Assembly (NCBI GenBank): GCA_035566435.1
Contig: DATMRF010000129.1
Span: forward strand, 1 to 40,780
Origin: DATMRF01 sp035566435
GTDB taxonomy: Bacteria; Verrucomicrobiota; Verrucomicrobiia; Limisphaerales; UBA8199
Reading direction: 5' to 3'
Length of the DNA: 40,780 nt
A program made the position numbers and the translations under genes. Positions 15,604 to 22,673 of the stretch are shown here, piece by piece (the stretch's first letter is position 1; every line of letters starts with the position of its first letter). The notes under the pieces are model-generated. The model ran no database searches. It worked only from the letters and a program-made list of their open reading frames with translations, and was not told the origin of the DNA.

Positions 15604-15975
15604 ATGCCTTCTCTCAGACTCCAACGCGTGCGGGAATTGTTGAAACGCGAGATCGGCGAGGTGATCCGCCGCGAGTTCCCCGTCAGCGAGGCCGGCCTGG
15701 TAACGGTCAACGACGTCGATGTGGCAGGTGACCTGCATTCGGCGGTCGTATTCATCAGCATCCTTGGCAACGCCGACCAGCAAAAGCGCGGGCTCGACCT
15801 GTTGACACGGCATCGGAAACGGATCCAGGGCCTGGTGGGCCGGGCGGTGGTCCTGAAATACACGCCCACCTTGAAGTTCCTGATCGATGACTCGGTAGTC
15901 CGCGGCAACCGCGTCCTGCAGATCATCGAAGAACTCGAGCAATCCAAGCCGGGTGTAGGCGAGGAGCACTTGTAA
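15604..15975 (+). CDS. rbfA: Ribosome-binding factor A
   Basis: The 123-residue protein has the size and pattern of RbfA, a single KH-like domain factor that matures the 5' end of 16S rRNA in the 30S subunit. It starts with RLQRVRELLKREIGEVIRRE (helix 1) and includes VTVNDVDVAGDLHSAVVFIS and the late YTPTLKFLIDDSVVRG, both typical. It lies between infB and nrnA as in many bacteria. It is separated from infB by 101 bp that hold an 11-bp inverted repeat, and from nrnA by only 7 bp. The start at 15604 is the first ATG that gives the normal length. Confidence 0.95.
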   Translation: MPSLRLQRVRELLKREIGEVIRREFPVSEAGLVTVNDVDVAGDLHSAVVFISILGNADQQKRGLDLLTRHRKRIQGLVGRAVVLKYTPTLKFLIDDSVVRGNRVLQIIEELEQSKPGVGEEHL

Positions 15976-15982
15976 TTCGCCC

Positions 15983-16963
15983 ATGAAGCCTCATCCCAAA
16001 ATCATCGACCGCATCATTGAAGCACTGCGTGGCGCCGAGACCTTCTGCGTCGTCGGACATATCCGGCCGGATGGGGACTGCGTCGGCTCCCAATTGGGGC
16101 TGGCAATGGCGCTCAAGAACGAGGGGAAAAAAGTGGTTTGCTGGAATGAAGACTCAATCCCTCAGAAATACGAATTCCTCGATCCCGCCCACCTTTTCCA
16201 AAAGCCCAAAGGCGGCCACCGGTTCGATTGCGTGGTGGCGACGGATGCCGCCAGTTTTGAACGCCTCGGCAAAGTGGGTCGGTGTATCAAGGACCGTAAG
16301 TTGCTGATCAACATTGACCACCACGAGAGCAATACCCGTTACGGCGACCTCAACTGGGTCTCGGCCCGCGAGCCCTCGAGCGGAGAACTCGTTTACCGCT
16401 TGCTGAAGACCGCGAAATGGCCCATCACACGGCCGATCGCCGATTGCCTGTTCACGGCCGTATCGACTGATACCGGCTCGTTCCAATACTCGACGACACG
16501 GCCCGGCACGTATCATGTCGCCGGCGAACTCGTGCGGCGCGGGGCCAACCTGGCCAAGATTTGCGACGAGGTTTATGAGTCATATCCGCTTTCCCGCGCC
16601 CGGTTGCTGCGGCACGTCTATAGCCATTTCCGCCTCACGCACCAGAACCAGATCGCGTGGTTCTGGCTCAAGAAGGCCGACTTCGCCCGGGCTGGCGCCG
16701 AGAGTTCAGACACCGAAGGGTTGATCGATCATGTCCGCGCGATTGCGCCAGTTGTGGTTGCCTGCGTATTCGAAGAGATTGAGCCCGAATTGACCCGGAT
16801 CAGCCTCCGCTCAAAAAGTGGCAAGGTGAACGTCAATGACATCGCGGCCCAGTTTGGTGGTGGTGGCCACCCCGCTGCGGCGGGCGCCCGCATCGCCGGC
16901 AGGCCGCTGTCGGTGCAGCGGAAAGTGATCGGCGCGATCAAGCGCGCACTCAACTCCCACTAG
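15983..16963 (+). CDS. nrnA: DHH-family phosphoesterase (NrnA-like oligoribonuclease/pAp phosphatase)
   Basis: The 326-residue cytoplasmic enzyme should degrade very short RNA oligonucleotides and/or dephosphorylate 3'-phosphoadenosine 5'-phosphate. Metal ligands of the DHH domain are visible: His26, Asp30 and Asp32 in GHIRPDGDCVGS, Asp88 in VATDAA, the DHH triad at 112-114 (NIDHHESN) and Asp163 in STDTGSFQYS. The DHHA1 domain ends with GGGGHPAAAGARI near 295-307, the substrate-binding glycine loop. A GAGGAG Shine-Dalgarno overlaps the end of rbfA. The position between rbfA and truB is classic for this protein. The specific symbol is by analogy; the substrate preference is not proven. Confidence 0.93.
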   Translation: MKPHPKIIDRIIEALRGAETFCVVGHIRPDGDCVGSQLGLAMALKNEGKKVVCWNEDSIPQKYEFLDPAHLFQKPKGGHRFDCVVATDAASFERLGKVGRCIKDRKLLINIDHHESNTRYGDLNWVSAREPSSGELVYRLLKTAKWPITRPIADCLFTAVSTDTGSFQYSTTRPGTYHVAGELVRRGANLAKICDEVYESYPLSRARLLRHVYSHFRLTHQNQIAWFWLKKADFARAGAESSDTEGLIDHVRAIAPVVVACVFEEIEPELTRISLRSKSGKVNVNDIAAQFGGGGHPAAAGARIAGRPLSVQRKVIGAIKRALNSH

Positions 16964-16971
16964 CTCACGGC

Positions 16972-17688
16972 ATGATGCAAGAGTTTTCCGCGCTGGACGG
17001 CGCGCTCCTGATTGACAAGCCGGCCGGACCGACGTCTCATGACATCGTCGATGCAATTCGGCGCCAGTTCCTGATCAAAAAGGTTGGGCACTGCGGCACG
17101 CTGGACCCGAACGCCACGGGCCTGCTGATCATCGTGCTGGGACGCGGCACGAAACTCTCCGAGAAATTGATGTCGGATGACAAAGTGTACGAGGGAACGA
17201 TCAAGTTCGGCGAGACCACCGACAGCTACGACGCCTGCGGCGAGTTGGTCGCGTCGCTGCCGGTACCGCCGTTGACGCTCGACCAACTGAATGCCGCCGC
17301 TGACGAGTTCGTCGGCGACGTAATGCAAACGCCGCCGATGGTTTCGGCAGTAAAGAAGGGGGGCGTGCCGCTCTACAAGCTGGCGCGCAAGGGCGTTCAG
17401 GTCGAACGCGAGCCGCGCCTGATTCACATCTACACCTTCCGGTTCAGCCAGTACCAGGAACCCCATGGGGTCTTCCGGATGGCCTGCACCAAAGGCACGT
17501 ATGTGCGAAGCATCGCCCATGAGCTGGGGCAAAAACTGGGCTGCGGTGCGCTCCTGGCCAATTTGCGGCGCGTAACCTCGGGCAAATTCGATATCGCTCA
17601 CTCGTTGCAGTTTGAAGAGGTCATGAAGCTCAGCCCGCGTGAACTCGAGGGTCACGTCATTCCTTTCCTGCAACTGGTCCGCGGGTGA
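16972..17688 (+). CDS. truB: tRNA pseudouridine-55 synthase TruB
   Basis: The 238-residue enzyme converts U55 of tRNA to pseudouridine in the T-loop. LLIDKPAGPTSHDIV near the N-terminus and GHCGTLDPNATGLL with the catalytic Asp45 are diagnostic. Later motifs are KVYEGTIKFGETTDSYD, TPPMVSAVKKGGVPLYKLARKG and CTKGTYVRSIAHELG. The protein is shorter than E. coli TruB because it lacks most of the C-terminal PUA-like part, as in several bacterial homologues. Two consecutive ATG codons (16972 and 16975) could start the gene. It begins 8 bp after nrnA and is followed 17 bp later by ribF. Confidence 0.96.
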   Translation: MMQEFSALDGALLIDKPAGPTSHDIVDAIRRQFLIKKVGHCGTLDPNATGLLIIVLGRGTKLSEKLMSDDKVYEGTIKFGETTDSYDACGELVASLPVPPLTLDQLNAAADEFVGDVMQTPPMVSAVKKGGVPLYKLARKGVQVEREPRLIHIYTFRFSQYQEPHGVFRMACTKGTYVRSIAHELGQKLGCGALLANLRRVTSGKFDIAHSLQFEEVMKLSPRELEGHVIPFLQLVRG

Positions 17689-17705
17689 AATGACCCGCCC
17701 CAACG

Positions 17706-18629
17706 ATGCAACTCATTCACGCGCCGAACGAACTGCAACCGGACCAGCGCAAGGTCTGTGTGGCTATAGGTTTCTTCGACGGAGTGCATCTGGGCCATCA
17801 GCAGATCATCAGGCAAACGGTCACCGATGCGCGGCAACACGAGGCCCTTTCACTCGTCATCACCTTCGATCGGCATCCCAACACGATCGTCGCTCCCGGA
17901 CGGGTGCCGCCCCTGATCTACTCCCTGCCTCAAAAGCTGCGCACCATCAGCTCGCTCGGGACGGAGGTGCTGTGGCTGATTCATTTCGACAAAGGATTCA
18001 GTGAACGGACCGGGGAGGATTTCGTGCGCGGGCTAATGCGGGATTTCACTCAGCTCCGCAGCATTTGCGTCGGGACCAATTTCGTGTTCGGCCATAAGCG
18101 GACAGGGAACGTGGACCTGCTCCGACGGCTCGGGGCAGAGCTAAGTTTTACCGTTCACGGCCTGGCCGCAGTGTCGCTAGGCGGCAAGGCAGTGAGCAGC
18201 ACGCGCATTCGAGAGCGGATCCCAGCGGGGGACCTGGACGCTGCGAGCCAGATGCTGGGCCGGGCCTATTCGCTCAGCGGAAATGTGGTGGCTGGCGACC
18301 GGCTCGGCCAGCAGCTTGGGTTCCCGACCGCCAATATCGATGTTACCGGCCTGGCCCTGCCGCCCAGGGGCGTTTACGCCGTCCACGCGGAGGCAGGGGC
18401 CCGAAGGTATCGCGCCGTGTTGAACATCGGTCTTCGCCCAACGCTACAGCATCCCAACCCACCGTTGCGTGTGGAAGCCCACCTGTTGGGTTTCAGCGGA
18501 GATTTGTATGGGCAGGAAGTCGAGATACTTTTCGTGGAGAAACTGCGAGAGGAGAGGCAATTTGATTCGGTAGCTGAGCTGCGCGAGCAGATCGCGCGCG
18601 ACATCCGGGAAGCGGCACTGAGGTTTTGA
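17706..18629 (+). CDS. ribF: Bifunctional riboflavin kinase / FAD synthetase
   Basis: The 307-residue enzyme makes FMN from riboflavin and then FAD. The N-terminal nucleotidyltransferase domain has GFFDGVHLGHQQII, with the HxxH pair His28/His31, and VGTNFVFGHKRTGN; SSTRIRERI is the conserved ISSTxIR-like motif near residue 160. The C-terminal kinase domain carries GDRLGQQLGFPTANID near 197-212. Length is normal. It closes the nusA cluster and is followed by 132 bp without a gene before moxR; no terminator hairpin is obvious there. Confidence 0.96.
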   Translation: MQLIHAPNELQPDQRKVCVAIGFFDGVHLGHQQIIRQTVTDARQHEALSLVITFDRHPNTIVAPGRVPPLIYSLPQKLRTISSLGTEVLWLIHFDKGFSERTGEDFVRGLMRDFTQLRSICVGTNFVFGHKRTGNVDLLRRLGAELSFTVHGLAAVSLGGKAVSSTRIRERIPAGDLDAASQMLGRAYSLSGNVVAGDRLGQQLGFPTANIDVTGLALPPRGVYAVHAEAGARRYRAVLNIGLRPTLQHPNPPLRVEAHLLGFSGDLYGQEVEILFVEKLREERQFDSVAELREQIARDIREAALRF

Positions 18630-18761
18630 AGCAAGGCCTGACGACCGAGTTATAGGTGAGAGCCGCCACCAGGCCGCCACACGCTCAGGAAATCCATTCG
18701 CTCGCTCCTTTGAACAAACTTTCTGGTTTTCGTGTCCATCGGTGAGTAACATTTAAAGCTC

Positions 18762-19751
18762 ATGAATACCGGGATTAGTGCGATCAACGAAGCGGTGCAG
18801 GAAGCGGGGGCCTTTGTGCGTCCCCTGTTCAGCGAATTGGGAAAAGTGATCATCGGCCAAACCTATCTGGTCGAGCGGCTCGTCATCGGCCTGCTCGCCA
18901 ACGGCCATGTGCTGCTCGAAGGCGTTCCCGGCCTGGCCAAGACGCTTTCGGTCAAGTCGCTGGCGAACTGCCTGAACGTCAAATTCTCGCGGCTCCAATT
19001 TACACCAGACATGCTGCCCGCCGACGTCATCGGCACGCAGATTTACAATCCCCAATCCGGGGCTTTTACGACGCGCAAAGGACCCATCTTTGCCAACCTA
19101 GTGCTGGCCGACGAAATCAACCGCGCGCCGGCGAAAGTCCAAAGCGCGCTGCTGGAGGCGATGCAGGAAAAGCAGGTGACCATCGGCGAGCAGACGTTCC
19201 GGCTCGAGGAACCGTTCCTGGTCCTGGCCACGCAGAACCCAATCGAGCAGGAGGGAACCTATCCGCTGCCCGAGGCGCAGGTCGATCGCTTCATGCTTAA
19301 ACTGAAAATCGGCTACCCCTCGCGCGCCGAAGAACGCCAGATTCTCGATCTGATGGCGCGCACTTCCGGCACGCCCGAGACCCGGCCCGTGGTGGAGCGG
19401 CACCAAATCCTCAAGGCCCGCCAGGTCATCAACGACATCTACATCGACGACAAAGTGAAGGATTATATTGTCGATTTGGTTTGCGCCACGCGAGAGCCGG
19501 AAGCACACAAGATCGACGTGAAGGAATTCATCCAGCTCGGAGCGTCGCCGCGCGCAACGATTTCGTTGACGCTGGCAGCCAAGGCGTATGCCTTCCTGCG
19601 CGGCCGCGGGTATGTGACTCCGCAGGACGTCAAGAGCATCGGGATGGACGTCCTGCGCCACCGCGTTGCTATCACCTACGAGGCAGAAGCCGAGGAGAAG
19701 ACAAGCGAGACAGTGATTCAGAAAATTTTTGACGAGTTGCCTGTGCCGTAG
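18762..19751 (+). CDS. MoxR-family AAA+ ATPase
   Basis: The 329-residue cytoplasmic ATPase belongs to the MoxR group, chaperone-like enzymes that work with VWA-domain partners encoded beside them. Walker A is GVPGLAKT (about residues 51-58) and Walker B is LVLADEINRAPAKVQ (about 113-127). VLATQNPIEQEGTYPLPEAQVDRF contains sensor 1 and the arginine-finger region typical of the group. A lid domain fills the C-terminal third. It heads a cluster with DUF58, DUF4381 and two VWA proteins, the usual Bat-like arrangement. The start at 18762 gives normal family length. Substrates of the system are unknown. Confidence 0.95.
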   Translation: MNTGISAINEAVQEAGAFVRPLFSELGKVIIGQTYLVERLVIGLLANGHVLLEGVPGLAKTLSVKSLANCLNVKFSRLQFTPDMLPADVIGTQIYNPQSGAFTTRKGPIFANLVLADEINRAPAKVQSALLEAMQEKQVTIGEQTFRLEEPFLVLATQNPIEQEGTYPLPEAQVDRFMLKLKIGYPSRAEERQILDLMARTSGTPETRPVVERHQILKARQVINDIYIDDKVKDYIVDLVCATREPEAHKIDVKEFIQLGASPRATISLTLAAKAYAFLRGRGYVTPQDVKSIGMDVLRHRVAITYEAEAEEKTSETVIQKIFDELPVP

Positions 19752-19938
19752 GAGGAAGGTCGAGGGCCCGTCGACCGGAATTAGACATGGCTAATGAAAG
19801 GCGAGTGTGGCTGGGAAAAAGTTAGTCGCAACCACCGAGCGTAATGTGACAGGTTCGAGGTATCCAAATACCATCGTAATCCAGCGGGCCCTGGCTGACG
19901 CGGACCGCGCTCGGAGCCACTCTGCACTCTGCATTTAA
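19752..19938. other. Spacer between moxR and the DUF58 gene
   Basis: No gene is visible in these 187 bp. The last 21 bases are the repeat CACTCTG CACTCTG CATTTAA (19918-19938), which touches the ATG of the next gene. No Shine-Dalgarno is seen. Confidence 0.6.
19918..19938 (+). repeat. Heptamer repeat CACTCTG x2 plus variant, abutting a start codon
   Basis: Two perfect CACTCTG units and a divergent third (CATTTAA) run directly into the ATG at 19939, in the place where a ribosome binding site would be expected. Confidence 0.85.
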
Positions 19939-20895
19939 ATGATTCCGCGCGAAATTCTCAAAAAGATCAGGCAGATCGAGATTCGAACCAACCGGCTCGT
20001 CAGCGAGACGCTCGCCGGGCAGTACCATAGCGTGTTTAAGGGCCAGGGGATGAATTTCGAGGAAGTGCGCGAGTACCAGCCGGGGGACGAGGTGCGTTCG
20101 ATCGACTGGAACGTCACGGCGCGGATGAATCACCCTTTCGTCAAGAAATTCGTGGAGGAACGTGAGCTCACGCTCATGCTGGTGGTGGACGTGAGCGGCT
20201 CGGGCGTGTTCGGCTCGCGCGCGCAGTCCAAGCGGGAGCTGGCCGCGGAGATCGCCTCCGTGCTGGCATTTTCGGCGATCCGCAACAACGACAAGGTCGG
20301 GCTGATCCTGTTCAGCGACGCGGTCGAGAAATTCATCCCGCCGCGGAAAGGCCGGCGGCACGTGCTCCGGGTCATTCGCGAGGTCCTGTTTTTCGAACCC
20401 CAACGCCCCGGCACAGATCTGAACGGCGCGCTGGAATTCCTTTTGCGAGTCACGCCGCATAAATCAATTGCGGCCGTGATTTCGGATTTTATCGGTTCGC
20501 CCGCGGAGCCGACGGGCCGGCCCGGCCGCAAACTCAAGCCGCAAATGATGCTGTTGGCATCTCTCGCGCAGGCCTCCTACCCGATGCTGCGTCACGCCAA
20601 CCGCCGGCACGACCTGGTGGCGGTCCAAATTGCCGACCCCCACGAGATGGAACTGCCGGCGCTGGGGCGGCTGGTGCTGCAGGATGCTGAAACAGGCGAA
20701 GTCGTTGAGATAAATACCAGCGACGCCCGCAAGCGAAGAGCGTTCGCGGAAGGCCAGGCTCGCGCCCAGGCTGAGCTGACCCGACTATTTCGCGCGGCGG
20801 GCATCGACGCAATCCAACTGCGCACCGACCAGCCGTACGCAATCGAACTGGGCAGATTTTTCGAGAAGCGCGAGAAACGGAGGCTCCGGGGATGA
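19939..20895 (+). CDS. DUF58 protein (VWA-like partner of MoxR)
   Basis: The 318-residue protein is a typical DUF58 member. GMNFEEVREYQPGDEVRSIDW (about residues 36-56) is the family signature, followed by NVTARMNHPFVKKFVEERE. LMLVVDVSGSGVFGS near 75-90 resembles the DxSxS metal-site motif of von Willebrand A domains, though with VSGSG spacing. It is mostly hydrophilic, so it is probably cytoplasmic or membrane-associated rather than integral. It lies between moxR and the DUF4381 and VWA genes and presumably takes part in the same assembly. The start at 19939 is supported by the MIPREILKKIRQIEIRTNRLV beginning seen in the family. Confidence 0.93.
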   Translation: MIPREILKKIRQIEIRTNRLVSETLAGQYHSVFKGQGMNFEEVREYQPGDEVRSIDWNVTARMNHPFVKKFVEERELTLMLVVDVSGSGVFGSRAQSKRELAAEIASVLAFSAIRNNDKVGLILFSDAVEKFIPPRKGRRHVLRVIREVLFFEPQRPGTDLNGALEFLLRVTPHKSIAAVISDFIGSPAEPTGRPGRKLKPQMMLLASLAQASYPMLRHANRRHDLVAVQIADPHEMELPALGRLVLQDAETGEVVEINTSDARKRRAFAEGQARAQAELTRLFRAAGIDAIQLRTDQPYAIELGRFFEKREKRRLRG

Positions 20896-20896
20896 T

Positions 20897-20917
20897 TCTC
20901 AAGTCTCAAGTCTTTAA
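20897..20917 (+). repeat. Heptamer repeat TCTCAAG x2 plus variant, just before a start codon
   Basis: TCTCAAG twice and TCTTTAA once fill the whole gap between the DUF58 stop and the ATG at 20920. Confidence 0.85.
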
Positions 20918-20919
20918 CG

Positions 20920-21537
20920 ATGACCAACACTTCCCCAGATAGCGTTCTTTCCAAGCTAGCCGGCTCGGGCACAAACGACCTTCGCGATATCAGGCCGCCG
21001 GTCGAGATTCCCAGCGGCTGGGCATGGTTACTTTGGTTGGCAGGAGCGTTCGTGGTCATCACCCTGCTCTACCTGGCGTGGCGCTACGCGCAAAAGCGGC
21101 GCGCAAAAGCGGCGGTGATACCCGTAATTCCCCCGCACGTTCTGGCGAAACAGAAGCTCGAGGAAGCGCTTGCGCTTATCGGCCGGCCGCGCGAATTCTG
21201 CATCGTGGTTTCCGACACCGCGCGCTGGTATCTCGAACAGCGGTTTAATTTCCACGCGCCCGAGCGAACCACCGAGGAGTTTCTCCACGAACTCAAGGCG
21301 ACAAACCTATTGACCACCGACCAAAAGTCCAGCCTGGGCGAGTTCCTCCAGCGCTGTGACCTTGTCAAGTTCGCTCGCTATGAGCCGGGCGAACCGGAAT
21401 TGCGCGATTTGCACGCCTCCGCGCTGCGCCTGGTCGAGGAAACCGAACCGCCGCCGGCGGCACCCGACGAAAACACGGAACACTCAAGGCAGCGCACTGA
21501 TTCCGCGCTCCGCACTCCGGATTCCGCGCTCAAATGA
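20920..21537 (+). CDS. DUF4381-type membrane protein of the Bat cluster
   Basis: The 205-residue protein has one clear membrane span (about residues 32-54, WAWLLWLAGAFVVITLLYLAW) after a short polar N-terminus and a basic stop (RYAQKRRAK). The soluble part has ARWYLEQRFNFHAPERTTEEFLHEL, typical of DUF4381 proteins found between DUF58 and BatA genes. It overlaps the next gene by 4 bp (ATGA). The last 18 or so residues (TDSALRTPDSALK and before) are encoded by the repeated phrase GATTCCGCGCTC, so the C-terminus seems to be read-through of an intergenic-type repeat. Its role is unknown beyond association with MoxR/VWA proteins. Confidence 0.8.
   Translation: MTNTSPDSVLSKLAGSGTNDLRDIRPPVEIPSGWAWLLWLAGAFVVITLLYLAWRYAQKRRAKAAVIPVIPPHVLAKQKLEEALALIGRPREFCIVVSDTARWYLEQRFNFHAPERTTEEFLHELKATNLLTTDQKSSLGEFLQRCDLVKFARYEPGEPELRDLHASALRLVEETEPPPAAPDENTEHSRQRTDSALRTPDSALK
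21498..21534 (+). repeat. Repeat GATTCCGCGCTC x2 inside the end of the DUF4381 gene
   Basis: GATTCCGCGCTC occurs twice, separated by CGCACTCCG, and runs up to the batA start codon at 21534. It is translated as DSAL twice at the DUF4381 C-terminus. Confidence 0.8.
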
Positions 21538-22532
21538 CTTTTGGTTCTCCATATTTTTTGCTACTGCTGCTGCTGCTGCCCTTGCTGGCATGGTTAAAGG
21601 GGAGACGCGGTCAACCCCCGGCATTCGTCTATTCTTCCGTCCAACTGGTTCGCGGGATTCTTAACGTCTCCCGAACGCGCTCGGGTGGATTTCTGGCCGC
21701 GCTCACGTGGAGCGCGCTAGCGTTGTTCATCCTCGCCCTGGCCCAACCCCGGTTCACCAGAAGCGAAACTAAGGTGACCGCCAGCGGCGTGGATATCGTC
21801 GTCGCGCTCGACATGTCCGGCAGCATGATCTCGGAAGATTTCGAGGTCCACGGCCAGCGCGTCAACCGGTTCAACATGGCCCGTGCGGTGTTGAAGGGAT
21901 TCATCGACAAACGCCCCAATGACCGGATCGGCCTGGTGGTTTTCGCCACACAGCCGTTCATCGCAACGCCGTTGACGCTCGACCATGATTTTCTGGCGCA
22001 GAACCTTGACCGGTTAAAAATCGGCGACATCGATGAAAACCGCACGGCTATCGGTTCGGCGTTGGGCACGGCCATCAATCGTTTGCGCGAGGTCAAATCG
22101 AAAAGCAAGATCGTTATCCTGATGACTGACGGCCAAAACAATTCCGGCAAGATCGCCCCGCTGACTGCCGCGGAGGCCGCAGAAGCTCTCGCCGTGAAAG
22201 TCTATACTATCGGCGTCGGCACCCGGGGCATGGCACCCATGCCGGTGTTCTTCGGCGGCCAGAGGGTTGGCGAGCGGATGGAGCCCGTGGACATTGACGA
22301 AGACACGCTCCACAAGATCGCCGACCGGACCGGCGGCAAGTATTACCGGGCGGACAATGCGGTTCATTTCCAGGCGATCTACGCTGAGATCGACAAACTG
22401 GAAAAGACCGAGAAAGAAGTCAAAAAAATCGCACAGCACCGGGAATTGTTTGCCTGGGCCATTACGCCCGGGCTCGGGCTGCTGTTGCTCGAGGTCCTGC
22501 TGCGCCAAACCGTCTGGAGAAGACTACCGTGA
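21534..22532 (+). CDS. VWA-domain membrane protein, BatA-like
   Basis: The 332-residue protein has N-terminal membrane segments (about 6-22 and 53-71), then a von Willebrand A domain (about 85-285) and a last membrane span near 305-325. The MIDAS metal site is visible as DMSGSM (Asp93, Ser95, Ser97), with LMTDGQNNSG later. LTWSALALFILALAQPRF followed by GVDIVVALD is the usual BatA lead-in. It is translationally coupled to the upstream gene by a 4-bp overlap. BatA-type proteins were first described in Bacteroides aerotolerance operons; here the function is inferred only from family and context with moxR. Confidence 0.9.
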   Translation: MTFGSPYFLLLLLLLPLLAWLKGRRGQPPAFVYSSVQLVRGILNVSRTRSGGFLAALTWSALALFILALAQPRFTRSETKVTASGVDIVVALDMSGSMISEDFEVHGQRVNRFNMARAVLKGFIDKRPNDRIGLVVFATQPFIATPLTLDHDFLAQNLDRLKIGDIDENRTAIGSALGTAINRLREVKSKSKIVILMTDGQNNSGKIAPLTAAEAAEALAVKVYTIGVGTRGMAPMPVFFGGQRVGERMEPVDIDEDTLHKIADRTGGKYYRADNAVHFQAIYAEIDKLEKTEKEVKKIAQHRELFAWAITPGLGLLLLEVLLRQTVWRRLP

Positions 22533-22538
22533 AAAGAA

Positions 22539-22653
22539 GTCCAAAGTCTATAGTCCATAGTCCAAAGTCTAGAGCCCGCAGCCCGGCAAACCCCGAGTGC
22601 CTTTTCTTGGGATGCAGACCGTGGACTCTGGACTTTGGGCTGTGGACGTTGGG
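22539..22653. repeat. Paired inverted clusters of GTCCAAAGTC-type units
   Basis: The first cluster (22539-22574) reads AGTCCAAAGTC, TATAGTCCATAG, TCCAAAGTCTAGAG. The second (22622-22653) contains GGACTCTGGACTTTGGGC and GTGGACGTTGGGCTC, the same words on the other strand. The two can pair imperfectly into a long stem. It fills most of the 141-bp gap between the two VWA genes. Confidence 0.75.
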
Positions 22654-22673
22654 CTCTTCCCCGCACCGTTAAT

